Part shown: positions 1 through 8,883 of the stretch, one piece after another
Numbering within the stretch: the stretch's first letter is position 1
Layout of the letters: each line of letters opens with the position of its first letter
Assembly: GCA_047624005.1 (NCBI GenBank)
Contig: JBLHPE010000002.1
Location: forward strand, 1-64,000
DNA from: Ascidiaceihabitans sp047624005
GTDB taxonomy: Bacteria > Pseudomonadota > Alphaproteobacteria > Rhodobacterales > Rhodobacteraceae
Direction of reading: 5' to 3'
Length of the DNA stretch: 64,000 bases
The notes under the pieces: generated by a model
Told to the model about the DNA's origin: nothing
The model's input: only the letters and a program-made list of their open reading frames with translations
Databases searched by the model: none
Program-made: the position numbers and the translations under genes

Positions 1-923
1 GCGATGGATCGACGTTGCATACTATCGCGGGACGGCAGCAACAGGCGCTTGACCAATTCCAAATTGCACATGGGTTTGTAAAGCAATCGTTGGGGTATGA
101 CGGTGTGATGGCAGACCCAGACGTTGATGCCGTCTACATTGGGGCACCCAATCACGTGCACCACACGCTGACCTCGGCGGCGGCGGCGCAAGGTAAGTCG
201 GTGTTGTCTGAAAAATCCCTTACCACAACAATGGCGCAAGCCAACGCTTTGGTTGATGGGGTGACTTCAGCCAAGACCTTCTTTGTGGAAGGGTTGATGT
301 ACTTGGCCCACCCGTTTCTTGCGCGTTTTGTTGAGGTTCTAAAAGATGGCCGGTTGGGCGATCTAAAAGCGGTAAATGGTTTTTATTCCGCAGACATTTG
401 CAAGGTTACCAATCCCGCGGGACGTGGCACGCTTTATAATCTCGGCTGTTATCCCACATCTCTGATGCATTTGGTGGTCCAAACAATGTGTGACGAGGCA
501 GCCTTTGGCGCACGGCGTATGCACGGAACTGGAAATGTGTCCGAACAAGATGGCACTGTCGTTGACGCTGCTATGTCAGTGCGCTTCGACAACGGTGTCT
601 TGGGGACGCTTCAATCCACTGACAGTTTCGGTATGGCATATGGGTTTAACGTGTCGGGAACGCATGGGGTTCTGCGGTTCGTCACCAACCCTTGGCTGCC
701 AATAGCAGGCCGCAATCACATGCAATGGTGCCCTTACAACGGTGAAATTGAAGATATTTTTGTGGATGATCCGTACGATGCTTTTTACCACCAGCTAAAA
801 ATGGTGGAGGCGTCTATTGGTGCGAAAAAAACGCAAGCAGCCCGACCGTCGCCTCGGCTAAGGGACTCCGTTGAGATAATGGAGTTTCTAACTGAATGGG
901 AGCGACAGGCACTGTCATTATGA
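1..923 (+). CDS. Gfo/Idh/MocA family oxidoreductase, N-terminus cut by window edge
   Basis: The frame is open to the left edge, so the gene starts outside the window; an internal TTG at 15 is probably not the start. The GxGxxG part of the Rossmann fold is missing. What remains begins late in the NAD(P)-binding domain, with the family hallmark APNHVHH and then EKS in place of the usual EKP. The C-terminal alpha/beta substrate domain looks complete. Such enzymes oxidise or reduce sugars, inositols or related polyols using NAD(P); the substrate cannot be told from sequence. It ends in TGA, 69 bases before the next gene. Confidence 0.85.
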   Translation, partial: DGSTLHTIAGRQQQALDQFQIAHGFVKQSLGYDGVMADPDVDAVYIGAPNHVHHTLTSAAAAQGKSVLSEKSLTTTMAQANALVDGVTSAKTFFVEGLMYLAHPFLARFVEVLKDGRLGDLKAVNGFYSADICKVTNPAGRGTLYNLGCYPTSLMHLVVQTMCDEAAFGARRMHGTGNVSEQDGTVVDAAMSVRFDNGVLGTLQSTDSFGMAYGFNVSGTHGVLRFVTNPWLPIAGRNHMQWCPYNGEIEDIFVDDPYDAFYHQLKMVEASIGAKKTQAARPSPRLRDSVEIMEFLTEWERQALSL

Positions 924-992
924 CGGCTTCGTGATTGGCCGTGGTCCCTGCATATTGGATACCGTCGTTTCAAAATTGGTAGGGAGCATGAA

Positions 993-1469
993 ATGGCCAA
1001 ATCCACAAAGTCGCGGAAATCGAAATCCAACAAAATAACACCAGCCGCAGCGCCAACGCGGCGTGATATGATGAAACTGATACGCAATGGCGCGGTTGCC
1101 ACAGTCGCGGTGGCTGGCGTGGGATACTTAGGTTTTGGGTCTTATCAGGCCTATGCATCTGAGCATGATTTGGGCCGCATCGGGCAGGGAAAACCCGTGG
1201 TTGTTCAGGTGCATGACCCGCAATGCCCTGTGTGCACAGCCTTGCAAAAAGAGGCGCGACAGGCCGTTAAATCCCTTGATGAAGATATGGTTTTTCTTGT
1301 TGCAGATATTACCACCGACGTGGGCCGCGAGTTTGCCGTACGGTACGGCGTAGCCCATGTGACATTGTTGTTGTTTGATGGATCTGGTGCACGCAAGCAA
1401 ACCTTGCAAGGGATGCGGCAAAGCGAAGACTTAAGTCCAATATTCAAAGCACATATGACAGCAGGTTAA
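993..1469 (+). CDS. membrane-anchored thioredoxin-like protein
   Basis: 158 aa. A basic N-terminus (about residues 1-29, rich in Lys, Ser and Arg) holds TRRDMMK, a weak twin-arginine-like motif, followed by a hydrophobic stretch at about 33-50 that should export or anchor the protein. The rest is a thioredoxin fold with a CPVC active site at 78-81. The cis-proline normally found in the 'TPT' loop is not visible: the matching segment reads VAHVTLLLF. A periplasmic disulfide or redox role is inferred. The loss of cis-Pro could change substrate binding. An RBS-like gggagc precedes the ATG. It stands alone between the oxidoreductase and a strong inverted repeat. Confidence 0.7.
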   Translation: MAKSTKSRKSKSNKITPAAAPTRRDMMKLIRNGAVATVAVAGVGYLGFGSYQAYASEHDLGRIGQGKPVVVQVHDPQCPVCTALQKEARQAVKSLDEDMVFLVADITTDVGREFAVRYGVAHVTLLLFDGSGARKQTLQGMRQSEDLSPIFKAHMTAG

Positions 1470-1496
1470 ACGAAAGCCGATCTCATTTAGTCATAA

Positions 1497-1535
1497 ATAT
1501 TTGGGGTGCGAAGCGGCACCTCGCACCCCAAATAT
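1497..1535. terminator. bidirectional terminator-like inverted repeat
   Basis: Two perfect 15-base arms (1497-1511 and 1521-1535) enclose a 9-base loop. The repeat lies exactly between the converging thioredoxin-like gene and the ABC transporter ATPase gene. The AT outer bases give a short T-run on either strand after a GC-rich stem, which fits a shared factor-independent terminator. Confidence 0.75.
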
Positions 1536-1555
1536 GCTTAAAGCTGCAGAGGTGT

Positions 1556-3193
1556 CTAGTTTCCACCACTTTCCATTTTGCGATTGGCGATCACGCCTTC
1601 AAGCCAGCCTAATTTCATTTCTGGAACTGATGACAATAACAAATCGGTGTAGTCGTCAAATGGTGGGGAGAGCACCTCGGTTTTACCGCCGTAACGGGCG
1701 ACTTCACCTTGATACATCACTGCAATACTGTCTGCGATCGCACGTACCGTTGCGATGTCGTGGGTGATGAACAGATAGGCGACGTCTTCAACCTTCTGCA
1801 GATCAAGTAACAGCTTCAAGATACCGTCGGCAACCAGTGGATCGAGGGCCGATGTGACCTCATCACAGATGATCAGTTTGGGTTTGGCAGCCAACGCACG
1901 TGCAATACACACACGCTGCTTTTGCCCGCCAGACAATTCGGCAGGATACCGGTCAATAAAGCCGTCGCCCATCTCGATCTCGTCTAACAGTTCTTTGACG
2001 CGCTTTTGCTTTTCAGCGCCCTTAAGACCGAAGTAAAACTCGATCGGGCGTCCAATGATCGTACCAACGGTCTGGCGCGGGTTCATGGCTGTGTCAGCCA
2101 TTTGATAGATCATCTGCAATTCACGTAGGTCATCACCAGTGCGACTGGCCAGATCGGGCGAAAGGTCACGTCCAGCGAAATGAACGCGTCCCTCTCTGGC
2201 AGGTAGAAGCCCCGTGATGACACGCGCCAATGTTGATTTTCCAGAACCAGATTCACCAACCACTGCCAGCGTTTGACCCGGATGTAATTCTACGTTGATA
2301 TTTTTCAGCACGTCAAACTTTGTACCACGATACCGTGCCGTAATGTTCTCAACGCGCAGCAGTGGTTCGCCTTCTGGCTTTTTCTCTACGTGTTCGATAG
2401 AGCGAACAGAAACCAGCGCCTTGGTGTAGTCTTCTTTAGGCTGGTTAATGATTTGATCGGTGGTACCATATTCGACCATTTCACCCTGACGCAGCACCAT
2501 GATGTGATCAGACACCTGTGCCACCACAGCCAGATCGTGCGTGATATAAAGGGCCGCAACACCTGTATCACGGATCGCCTCTTTGATCGCTTTTAGAACG
2601 TCGATCTGGGTTGTCACATCCAAAGCCGTTGTTGGCTCGTCAAAGACCACCAAATCAGGTTCGGGACATAGGGCCAACACGGTCATGCAGCGTTGCAATT
2701 GGCCACCTGACACTTGGTGTGGAAAGCGGTCACCGATGGTTTCTGGCTCTGGCAGGTCAAGTTTACGGAACAACTCAATCGCACGGGCCTCGGCGTCAGC
2801 TTTCGAGAACTTACCTTGTAAAACGGCTGCCTCGATCACTTGTTCCATGATCTTCTTGGCCGGATTGAACGATGCCGCTGCAGATTGAGACACATAAGTG
2901 ACTTCAGCCCCACGCAGTTTGCGAATGTCGCCCTTACTGGATTGTAATACATCGCGCCCGTTTACAAAAACCTCACCACCGGTAAGTTGCACGCCACCGC
3001 GACCATAGGCCATCGCGGCCAAACCAATGGTGGATTTACCAGCACCGGACTCACCGATTAGACCCAGAACTTTGCCAGCCTCAACGTCGAAATCAACGCC
3101 GTGTACGATTTCGATGTCATGTGGTTTTGCATCTGGTGGATAAATCGTGGCCCCGATTTTCAGACCACGTACGGATAGAAGTGGAGTGCTCAT
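1556..3193 (-). CDS. peptide-type ABC transporter ATP-binding protein, two fused NBDs
   Basis: 545 aa, twice the length of a single DppD/DppF, with two complete nucleotide-binding domains. The first has Walker A GESGAGKST at 47-55, signature VSGGQLQRC and Walker B FDEPTTALD. The second has GESGSGKST, LSGGQKQRV and CDEVTSALD. This is the fused DppDF/GsiA architecture that powers peptide or related solute uptake. The start ATG overlaps the stop of the upstream permease by one base (TAATG), so translation is likely coupled. It is the last gene of the importer operon, and its stop lies just short of the shared terminator. Confidence 0.92.
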   Translation of the reverse strand: MSTPLLSVRGLKIGATIYPPDAKPHDIEIVHGVDFDVEAGKVLGLIGESGAGKSTIGLAAMAYGRGGVQLTGGEVFVNGRDVLQSSKGDIRKLRGAEVTYVSQSAAASFNPAKKIMEQVIEAAVLQGKFSKADAEARAIELFRKLDLPEPETIGDRFPHQVSGGQLQRCMTVLALCPEPDLVVFDEPTTALDVTTQIDVLKAIKEAIRDTGVAALYITHDLAVVAQVSDHIMVLRQGEMVEYGTTDQIINQPKEDYTKALVSVRSIEHVEKKPEGEPLLRVENITARYRGTKFDVLKNINVELHPGQTLAVVGESGSGKSTLARVITGLLPAREGRVHFAGRDLSPDLASRTGDDLRELQMIYQMADTAMNPRQTVGTIIGRPIEFYFGLKGAEKQKRVKELLDEIEMGDGFIDRYPAELSGGQKQRVCIARALAAKPKLIICDEVTSALDPLVADGILKLLLDLQKVEDVAYLFITHDIATVRAIADSIAVMYQGEVARYGGKTEVLSPPFDDYTDLLLSSVPEMKLGWLEGVIANRKMESGGN

Positions 3194-4047
3194 TATCCGC
3201 GTCCCCCTTTAAGTGAGGTTGTCCGGTTCAAGACCCAGTCTGCGACCAAGTTGACCGAGATGGCCAAGGTTGCGATTGCCGCAGCAGGATAAAGTGCTGC
3301 ACCGATGCCAAAGTTAATACCGTCTTTGTTCTCTTTTACGATTCCGCCCCAATCCGCCAGCGGTGGCTGAACGCCAATGCCAAGGAACGACAGTGTGGAG
3401 ATGAATAGAACCATAAAGATGAACCGCAGACCCATTTCGGCCACCAGTGGGGACAGAGCATTGGGTAGGATTTCACGGAATATGATCCATGCTGTCTTTT
3501 CACCGCGCAGACGAGCTGCTTCAACGTATTCCATAACAGAGATATCGACGGCCACAGCGCGAGACAGTCTGAACACTCGTGTTGAATCCAACAGCCCCAT
3601 AAGGACGATCAGCGTCAGGACAGTCACATCAATCGCTGACAGAATGACCAACGCAAGGATCAAGGAAGGGATCGACATCACCAAATCCACGAAGCGCGAT
3701 AGGGCTTGATCGATCCAACCGCCAGAGACGGCAGCCAGAAAGCCAAGCGTTGATCCTGTTGTAAAGCTAAGGATGGTTCCAGCGGTCGCGATAAAGATGG
3801 TTGTTTGTCCACCGTAGATCATGCGCGTTAGCAGATCACGCCCGATCTGGTCAGTGCCCAGCCAATACTTGGCTTCCACGGTGCCTTCGGGTGCGGTGCC
3901 AAGCAAGAAGCCAATGCGCGATGGTTCCCAAACTTCGCCAACAGTTTCGGCCATGCCATATGGCGCGACCCACGACGCGAATATTGCGCAGAAAAAGTAG
4001 AGACCAGTCAGGGACAGGCCGATTAGGGCAGAAAGCGGTATACGCAT
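3193..4047 (-). CDS. ABC transporter permease, DppC-like
   Basis: 284 aa from the ATG at 4047, which has GGGGAC upstream and starts straight into the first membrane segment. A longer frame would add a Cys- and Pro-rich leader unlike the family. About six membrane segments are visible, plus the cytoplasmic EAA loop (EYVEAARLRGEK, then ILPNA) that docks on the ATPase. DppC-type proteins are one half of the membrane channel of peptide or nickel importers. 121 bases separate it from the partner permease, an unusually wide gap inside such an operon. Confidence 0.92.
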   Translation of the reverse strand: MRIPLSALIGLSLTGLYFFCAIFASWVAPYGMAETVGEVWEPSRIGFLLGTAPEGTVEAKYWLGTDQIGRDLLTRMIYGGQTTIFIATAGTILSFTTGSTLGFLAAVSGGWIDQALSRFVDLVMSIPSLILALVILSAIDVTVLTLIVLMGLLDSTRVFRLSRAVAVDISVMEYVEAARLRGEKTAWIIFREILPNALSPLVAEMGLRFIFMVLFISTLSFLGIGVQPPLADWGGIVKENKDGINFGIGAALYPAAAIATLAISVNLVADWVLNRTTSLKGGRG

Positions 4048-4168
4048 CAGAAAGTCCCCGCATAGGTATTTTGGGACGCAAACAAAGCTGCGCAAAGGGA
4101 TGAAGGGGCGGCAGGTAACGGCATTGCAATGCAAAGATATTGGCCTGACACGGTCGCGTGGACCCCAC

Positions 4169-5125
4169 TCATTTTGGATGCCTTAGGCGCGGATTTGACA
4201 GGATCGAAACGATGTCTGCGACCATATTCAAAATGATGTAGATAGCTGAGAAAATGACACCAGATGTAAGAACAACTGGCACGTCGCGCTTAACCACGGC
4301 ATCCACCAGATACTGACCCATACCGGGGTAGGCAAACACTGCCTCGACCACAACAACACCCACAACGAGGTAGGCAAGGTTAAGCATCACAACGTTCACA
4401 ATTGGTGCGACAGCATTTGGGAAGGCATGTTTGCGGATGACTTCAAAAGTAGACAATCCCTTAAGCTCAGCCGTCTCGATGTAGGCTGATTGCATCACGT
4501 TCAGGATCGCGGCACGGGTCATGCGCATCATATGGGCCAAAACAACCATCGTCAGCACGGCAATAGGCAGCGAAATGGAGTGTAGCTTTTCCAAAAGTGG
4601 CATGCCGGGGGGGATATTGGCGAATGAAGGTGCCCAGCCAAGTGTCACTGAGAAGATGAAAATAAGGATATAAGCCAGCATGAACTCCGGTAAGGAGATC
4701 GAGGCCAAAGTAACCCCAGAAATCAACTTGTCTGGCCAGCGGTTCAGGTATCGTACCGCGATCAATCCAAGTAGAATTGCGAAGGGTACAGAAATAAGTG
4801 CAGCCCAAAAGGCAAGGAACAGCGTGGCAGACATACGTTTGCCGATTTGTTCACCAATTGGCAGTCTGTTGGATAAGGCGTTGCCCATATCACCGGTCAG
4901 CATACCGCCAACCCATTCAGTATAGCGCGTCAGGGCAGGGCGGTTCAGACCCATCTCTTCGCGCAAATTTTCTAGGTTCTCAGGTGTTGCGGTCTGGCCC
5001 AGCTGGGCTTGTGCTGCATCACCTGGCAAAACTTCAGTTAAGCCAAAGATTAGGGCAGAGGCGGCGAAGAGCAAAAGTATGCCCAGCGCTAAGCGCTGGG
5101 CAACCAATTTAAGGATGGGGTGCAT
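4169..5125 (-). CDS. ABC transporter permease, DppB-like
   Basis: 318 aa. N-terminal membrane helix (LALGILLLFAASALIFG), then the family segment LPGDAAQAQLG, about six helices in all, and an EAA loop (YIETAELKGLS, then HAFPNA). It is the DppB/OppB-type half of the importer channel. AAGGTAAATT precedes the ATG. It follows the binding-protein gene by 8 bases, so the two are clearly co-transcribed. Confidence 0.92.
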   Translation of the reverse strand: MHPILKLVAQRLALGILLLFAASALIFGLTEVLPGDAAQAQLGQTATPENLENLREEMGLNRPALTRYTEWVGGMLTGDMGNALSNRLPIGEQIGKRMSATLFLAFWAALISVPFAILLGLIAVRYLNRWPDKLISGVTLASISLPEFMLAYILIFIFSVTLGWAPSFANIPPGMPLLEKLHSISLPIAVLTMVVLAHMMRMTRAAILNVMQSAYIETAELKGLSTFEVIRKHAFPNAVAPIVNVVMLNLAYLVVGVVVVEAVFAYPGMGQYLVDAVVKRDVPVVLTSGVIFSAIYIILNMVADIVSILSNPRLRHPK

Positions 5126-5133
5126 AATTTACC

Positions 5134-6720
5134 TTATGCTTTCCACGTTTTCGCAAAGGAATGCCAATACATTTGTGGACCCGATGGGTTGGTTTCCCAG
5201 CCCTGAACTGTGGACGAAACCCCATCAACAAAGTCGTTGAACATTGGCACCATGACGCCGCCTTCTTCGTTCAACAAACGACCCATTTTGGAATAGATCT
5301 CTTTGCGTTTGCCTTCATCCAATTCAGCACGTGCTTCAAGAAGCATTGCGTCAAATTCTGGACGTTTCCAGCGCGTGTCGTTCCAATCGGCTGTGGACAG
5401 ATACGCTGTGGAATACATCTGGTCCTGGACCGGACGACCACCCCAATAAGATGCGCAATATGGCTGTACGTTCCATACTTCTGACCAATAACCGTCGTTT
5501 GGCTCACGTTTGATTTCCAACGGGATACCTGCCGCTTGGCAAGACTGTTGGAACAACGCTGCTGCATCAACCGCACCCGGGAATGCACCATCGGCGGTAC
5601 GCAAGATAATCGGTGAACCATCATGGCCAGACGCTGCGTAGTGTGCGGCAGCTTTTTCCAGATCGAATGTGCGCTGTGGGATAGTTTCGTCAAACAACGG
5701 ATAGGATTCGTTGATTGGCATGTCGTTCCCAACAGAGCCAAAGCCTTGCAAGATTTTGTCGACCATTTCTTGACGGTTCAAAGCGTGCTTAAGGGCAAGA
5801 CGCAGCTCGTTGTTGTCAAACGGTGCTGTATCAACATGCGCGATGAAGACATAGTGACCACGACCAGAGGTGGTTTTGATTTCGATGTTTGGCGCACGGC
5901 CCAACAGTTTGGCAATCTTAGGTTCAACACGGTTGATTGAATCAACCTGACCAGATTGCAAAGCAGCTGTACGGGCAGTTGCATCGTTCAAGATGATCAA
6001 CTCAACATCATCATAGTGGCCCATTTCGTCAGCGGCCCAGTGGTTCGGGTTCTTTTTGAACGTCATGCGCACACCAGGTTCATCTGTCTCAAGCGTATAC
6101 AGACCCGTGCCGATTGCTGCTGTTGGATCGTCAAACCCACCATTTGGCTGAATGATCAAGTGGTAGTCCGCCATCAAGTATGGAAGGTCAGCGTTACCAA
6201 TCGCGAGGGTCAATTCAAACACATCGCCATCTGTGCGCATCGATTCGATGCTTTTCATGATGCCAAGTGCACCTGATTTCGAGTCTTCATTTGAGTGACG
6301 TTGCATCGTTGCAAGAACGTCCTCGGCAGTTACGGCTGCGCCATTGGAGAATGTAATGCCCTGACGGACTTTAAAGCGCCAAGTTTTCGCGTCAGCAGAG
6401 CCTTCCCAGCTTTCCGCAACTTTAGCGTCTAGGCCGGCCGCAGTCGGATACACAAGCGTCTCACCCCAGATGTAACCACCGGCAAGTGGCGCGTCAGAAG
6501 CCCACGTAGCAGGGTCTTGGGAGTTCGTTGACTCGCCACCACCGACACCCAATTTGAACGTGCCGCCTTTTACAGCACCCGCTGCATAGGCCGCGTCTGC
6601 CAGCATGGTTGAGGCGACAATAGCTGTCACACCCAATGCGGCGGCTTTGCCCATAAATTCGCGGCGCGTCATCGTGCCATTGTTTACTTTTGTCGACAGA
6701 AGTTTGAGTTCATTACTCAT
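5134..6720 (-). CDS. extracellular solute-binding protein family 5, Tat-exported
   Basis: 528 aa, normal for SBP_bac_5. The N-terminus carries a twin-arginine signal (TRREFMGKAA, arginines at 19-20) and a cleavage region ending near AYAAG at about 46. The body shows family features such as WRFKVRQGITFSNGAAVTAEDV and SYPLFD. It captures oligopeptides or chemically similar ligands in the periplasm and passes them to the two permeases. Tat export suggests it folds before export. GGGAGACC lies upstream of the ATG. The neighbouring hydrolase gene suggests the ligand is hydrolysed after uptake; the actual ligand is unknown. Confidence 0.92.
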   Translation of the reverse strand: MSNELKLLSTKVNNGTMTRREFMGKAAALGVTAIVASTMLADAAYAAGAVKGGTFKLGVGGGESTNSQDPATWASDAPLAGGYIWGETLVYPTAAGLDAKVAESWEGSADAKTWRFKVRQGITFSNGAAVTAEDVLATMQRHSNEDSKSGALGIMKSIESMRTDGDVFELTLAIGNADLPYLMADYHLIIQPNGGFDDPTAAIGTGLYTLETDEPGVRMTFKKNPNHWAADEMGHYDDVELIILNDATARTAALQSGQVDSINRVEPKIAKLLGRAPNIEIKTTSGRGHYVFIAHVDTAPFDNNELRLALKHALNRQEMVDKILQGFGSVGNDMPINESYPLFDETIPQRTFDLEKAAAHYAASGHDGSPIILRTADGAFPGAVDAAALFQQSCQAAGIPLEIKREPNDGYWSEVWNVQPYCASYWGGRPVQDQMYSTAYLSTADWNDTRWKRPEFDAMLLEARAELDEGKRKEIYSKMGRLLNEEGGVMVPMFNDFVDGVSSTVQGWETNPSGPQMYWHSFAKTWKA

Positions 6721-6847
6721 CTAGTGGTCTCCCAGTTTTGGTTAACTTTTCGCGTCTAATGCGCGGTTTTCTTGATTGGTGTACCAAAGGGTCGCGCAAA
6801 ATCCACACACTCGCAAGCGTTAATCCCCTTTTGATGACAGGGATGTG

Positions 6848-8842
6848 TCATATGCCGTTGCGTTGAATCTTATCTGAGACGCTGCGTTCATAGATTAGCT
6901 GTTCATTCTCGAAGGCTTCAATCTTCGCGGTCAGGTAGAAGTTATCTCGATCTGACCACATCTCGCACCGCGCTTCGGTGCGCAATTTGATATCATCGCG
7001 CTCAACCTCGTCACTCCAGTGACAAGTTCCGCGCGCCGACAGCGGGTCGTCGGGGTGGATTTGCCAGTGTTCCCGTGCAACCGACCCATTGATCAAGCCG
7101 TGATCCGCGTCGCGTACCTTGCCGAAATCATCTTCGATACGCAGATGAACGATGCCAGTGTTTAAGTCCGTTTCTTGCTTGCGACTGTTGGCACCTTCGC
7201 GGATCGTCTCGGTTTGCCATGGGTCCGCAGCCTCGGGTGGGGCGAAGGCGACGGACTGTCCCACAGCTTCATTTAAAAGAGGGAGCTGCACCGTGCCATC
7301 GGATATTGTTAAAGTCGTTGCATTGGGAGAGGGCCAAAGCAGCGGCCAGTAGCTGTTAGAAACGGAGATTCGCAGTCGGTGCCCCGCTGGAACGGTGTAA
7401 GCGCACTGATCCAATTTAAGTGTTGCCATGACGGCTTCATTTAGTGGGATCGGTGTACTTACTTCATGCCCATCTAAATGACACAGGTTCAACACGCCGT
7501 ACGTAATCCGCGTGCTTGCCCCATCTGGATGGATATGGTTCAGCCGCACGGCAATCTGTGCCGTCGGTTGATCGCTGCTAAGTTTTAATGTGATCGTTGG
7601 TGCGCCTGTAATCTGAATGTCGTTGGACAAAATTTCAGTGTCCCAAGTTGCGGACAAAGCATCATCACGCCGCTGATCCCCGGGCATTTCAGGGCCAAGC
7701 CAAATGGCACAGTATTCGCCTGCGTCAGCGCCACAATCTTGTGGGGATGACATGGTCATATCAACAGACCCGCGATGGTCCCGTAGCCCATCTTTGTTTA
7801 AAAAATACTCCCGCATGGGGCTGTCGGGCTGGGCATCGCGTTCTGGTACCTGCGCCACCCATTGTCCCGCGCGCTCTGTGTACCATGTTTGCGGCCGTAC
7901 CCCATCCATCTGATACAGGCGCAAATCGGGATCGTCCTCGACACCCGTCTCAATCCCTTTAAGCCACTTATCCCACCACCGAAGTGCTTCTTGCAAAAAG
8001 CCAATTCGTGGCTCTGGTACAGCGAAATGTGGGTATTTGTGGACCCACGGACCCATGATCCCTTTGGACCCTTCAATGTTCTCGATTATATTTGACACAG
8101 TGTTTTTGTAGGCATCACCCCAACCGCCCACAGCCAGCACCTTGGCTTTGATGCCGCTAAAATTTTCGCACACAGAGCCGTGCTTCCAGTACTCATCGCG
8201 GGTTTGATGCTTTAACCATGTCGTTGGTAAAAATGGTTCGTTCTCAAGCCGGTCTAACCACATCTCGCGCCAATCATCGCGCAATGCGGGATCAGGTGCG
8301 CGACTGGAATAGGACCACATCGTTGCGCCCCAGCCGAGATTTTCGTTTAAGAGGCAGCCGCCTTTGTAGTGAATGTCATCAGCGTACCGATCGACCGTAG
8401 AACACAGTGTGATGATCGCCTTCAACTCAGGCGGCGTCATTGCGCCGACTTGGAGTGAATTAAATCCACCCCAGCTGATCCCCATCATGCCAACGCTGCC
8501 ATTGCACCAATCTTGGGCGGCAAGGTGTTGTATGACCTCGACTGCGTCTTCCAGTTCTTGTTGGGAGTACTCGTCCTCCATCAACCCGTAGCTGTCGCCA
8601 TTGCCGCGCATATCGACCCGTGCACAGGCATATCCGCGCTGGGCAAAATACGGGTGGGTCAGTGCATCACGCGCAGTTGTCCCGTCACGTTTGCGGTAAG
8701 GCAGGAACTCCAGAATGGCAGGGACTGAGTCAATCGCTGCATCGGTTGGTTTCCACAGGCGGGTTGAAAGGCGGGTGCTGTCTGAAAGTGTAATGCCGTA
8801 ATCGGCGTCCTCAGATATATCGCGCAGGCTGTTTTGTGTCAT
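6848..8842 (-). CDS. CocE/NonD family hydrolase (X-Pro dipeptidyl-peptidase S15-like)
   Basis: 664 aa. An N-terminal alpha/beta hydrolase domain holds the nucleophile elbow GISWGG with Ser123 and the upstream MRGNGDS motif. A C-terminal beta-sandwich region (from about residue 340) resembles the PepX C-terminal domain. No signal peptide is seen, so it should act in the cytoplasm. Members hydrolyse peptide, ester or amide bonds. It lies 127 bases upstream of the binding-protein gene on the same strand, which supports a catabolic link with the importer. No strong RBS was found before the ATG. Confidence 0.85.
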   Translation of the reverse strand: MTQNSLRDISEDADYGITLSDSTRLSTRLWKPTDAAIDSVPAILEFLPYRKRDGTTARDALTHPYFAQRGYACARVDMRGNGDSYGLMEDEYSQQELEDAVEVIQHLAAQDWCNGSVGMMGISWGGFNSLQVGAMTPPELKAIITLCSTVDRYADDIHYKGGCLLNENLGWGATMWSYSSRAPDPALRDDWREMWLDRLENEPFLPTTWLKHQTRDEYWKHGSVCENFSGIKAKVLAVGGWGDAYKNTVSNIIENIEGSKGIMGPWVHKYPHFAVPEPRIGFLQEALRWWDKWLKGIETGVEDDPDLRLYQMDGVRPQTWYTERAGQWVAQVPERDAQPDSPMREYFLNKDGLRDHRGSVDMTMSSPQDCGADAGEYCAIWLGPEMPGDQRRDDALSATWDTEILSNDIQITGAPTITLKLSSDQPTAQIAVRLNHIHPDGASTRITYGVLNLCHLDGHEVSTPIPLNEAVMATLKLDQCAYTVPAGHRLRISVSNSYWPLLWPSPNATTLTISDGTVQLPLLNEAVGQSVAFAPPEAADPWQTETIREGANSRKQETDLNTGIVHLRIEDDFGKVRDADHGLINGSVAREHWQIHPDDPLSARGTCHWSDEVERDDIKLRTEARCEMWSDRDNFYLTAKIEAFENEQLIYERSVSDKIQRNGI

Positions 8843-8883
8843 AAGTTAACGGTGGTTTGAGACCCAGATTTTGTCAAGCCGAA

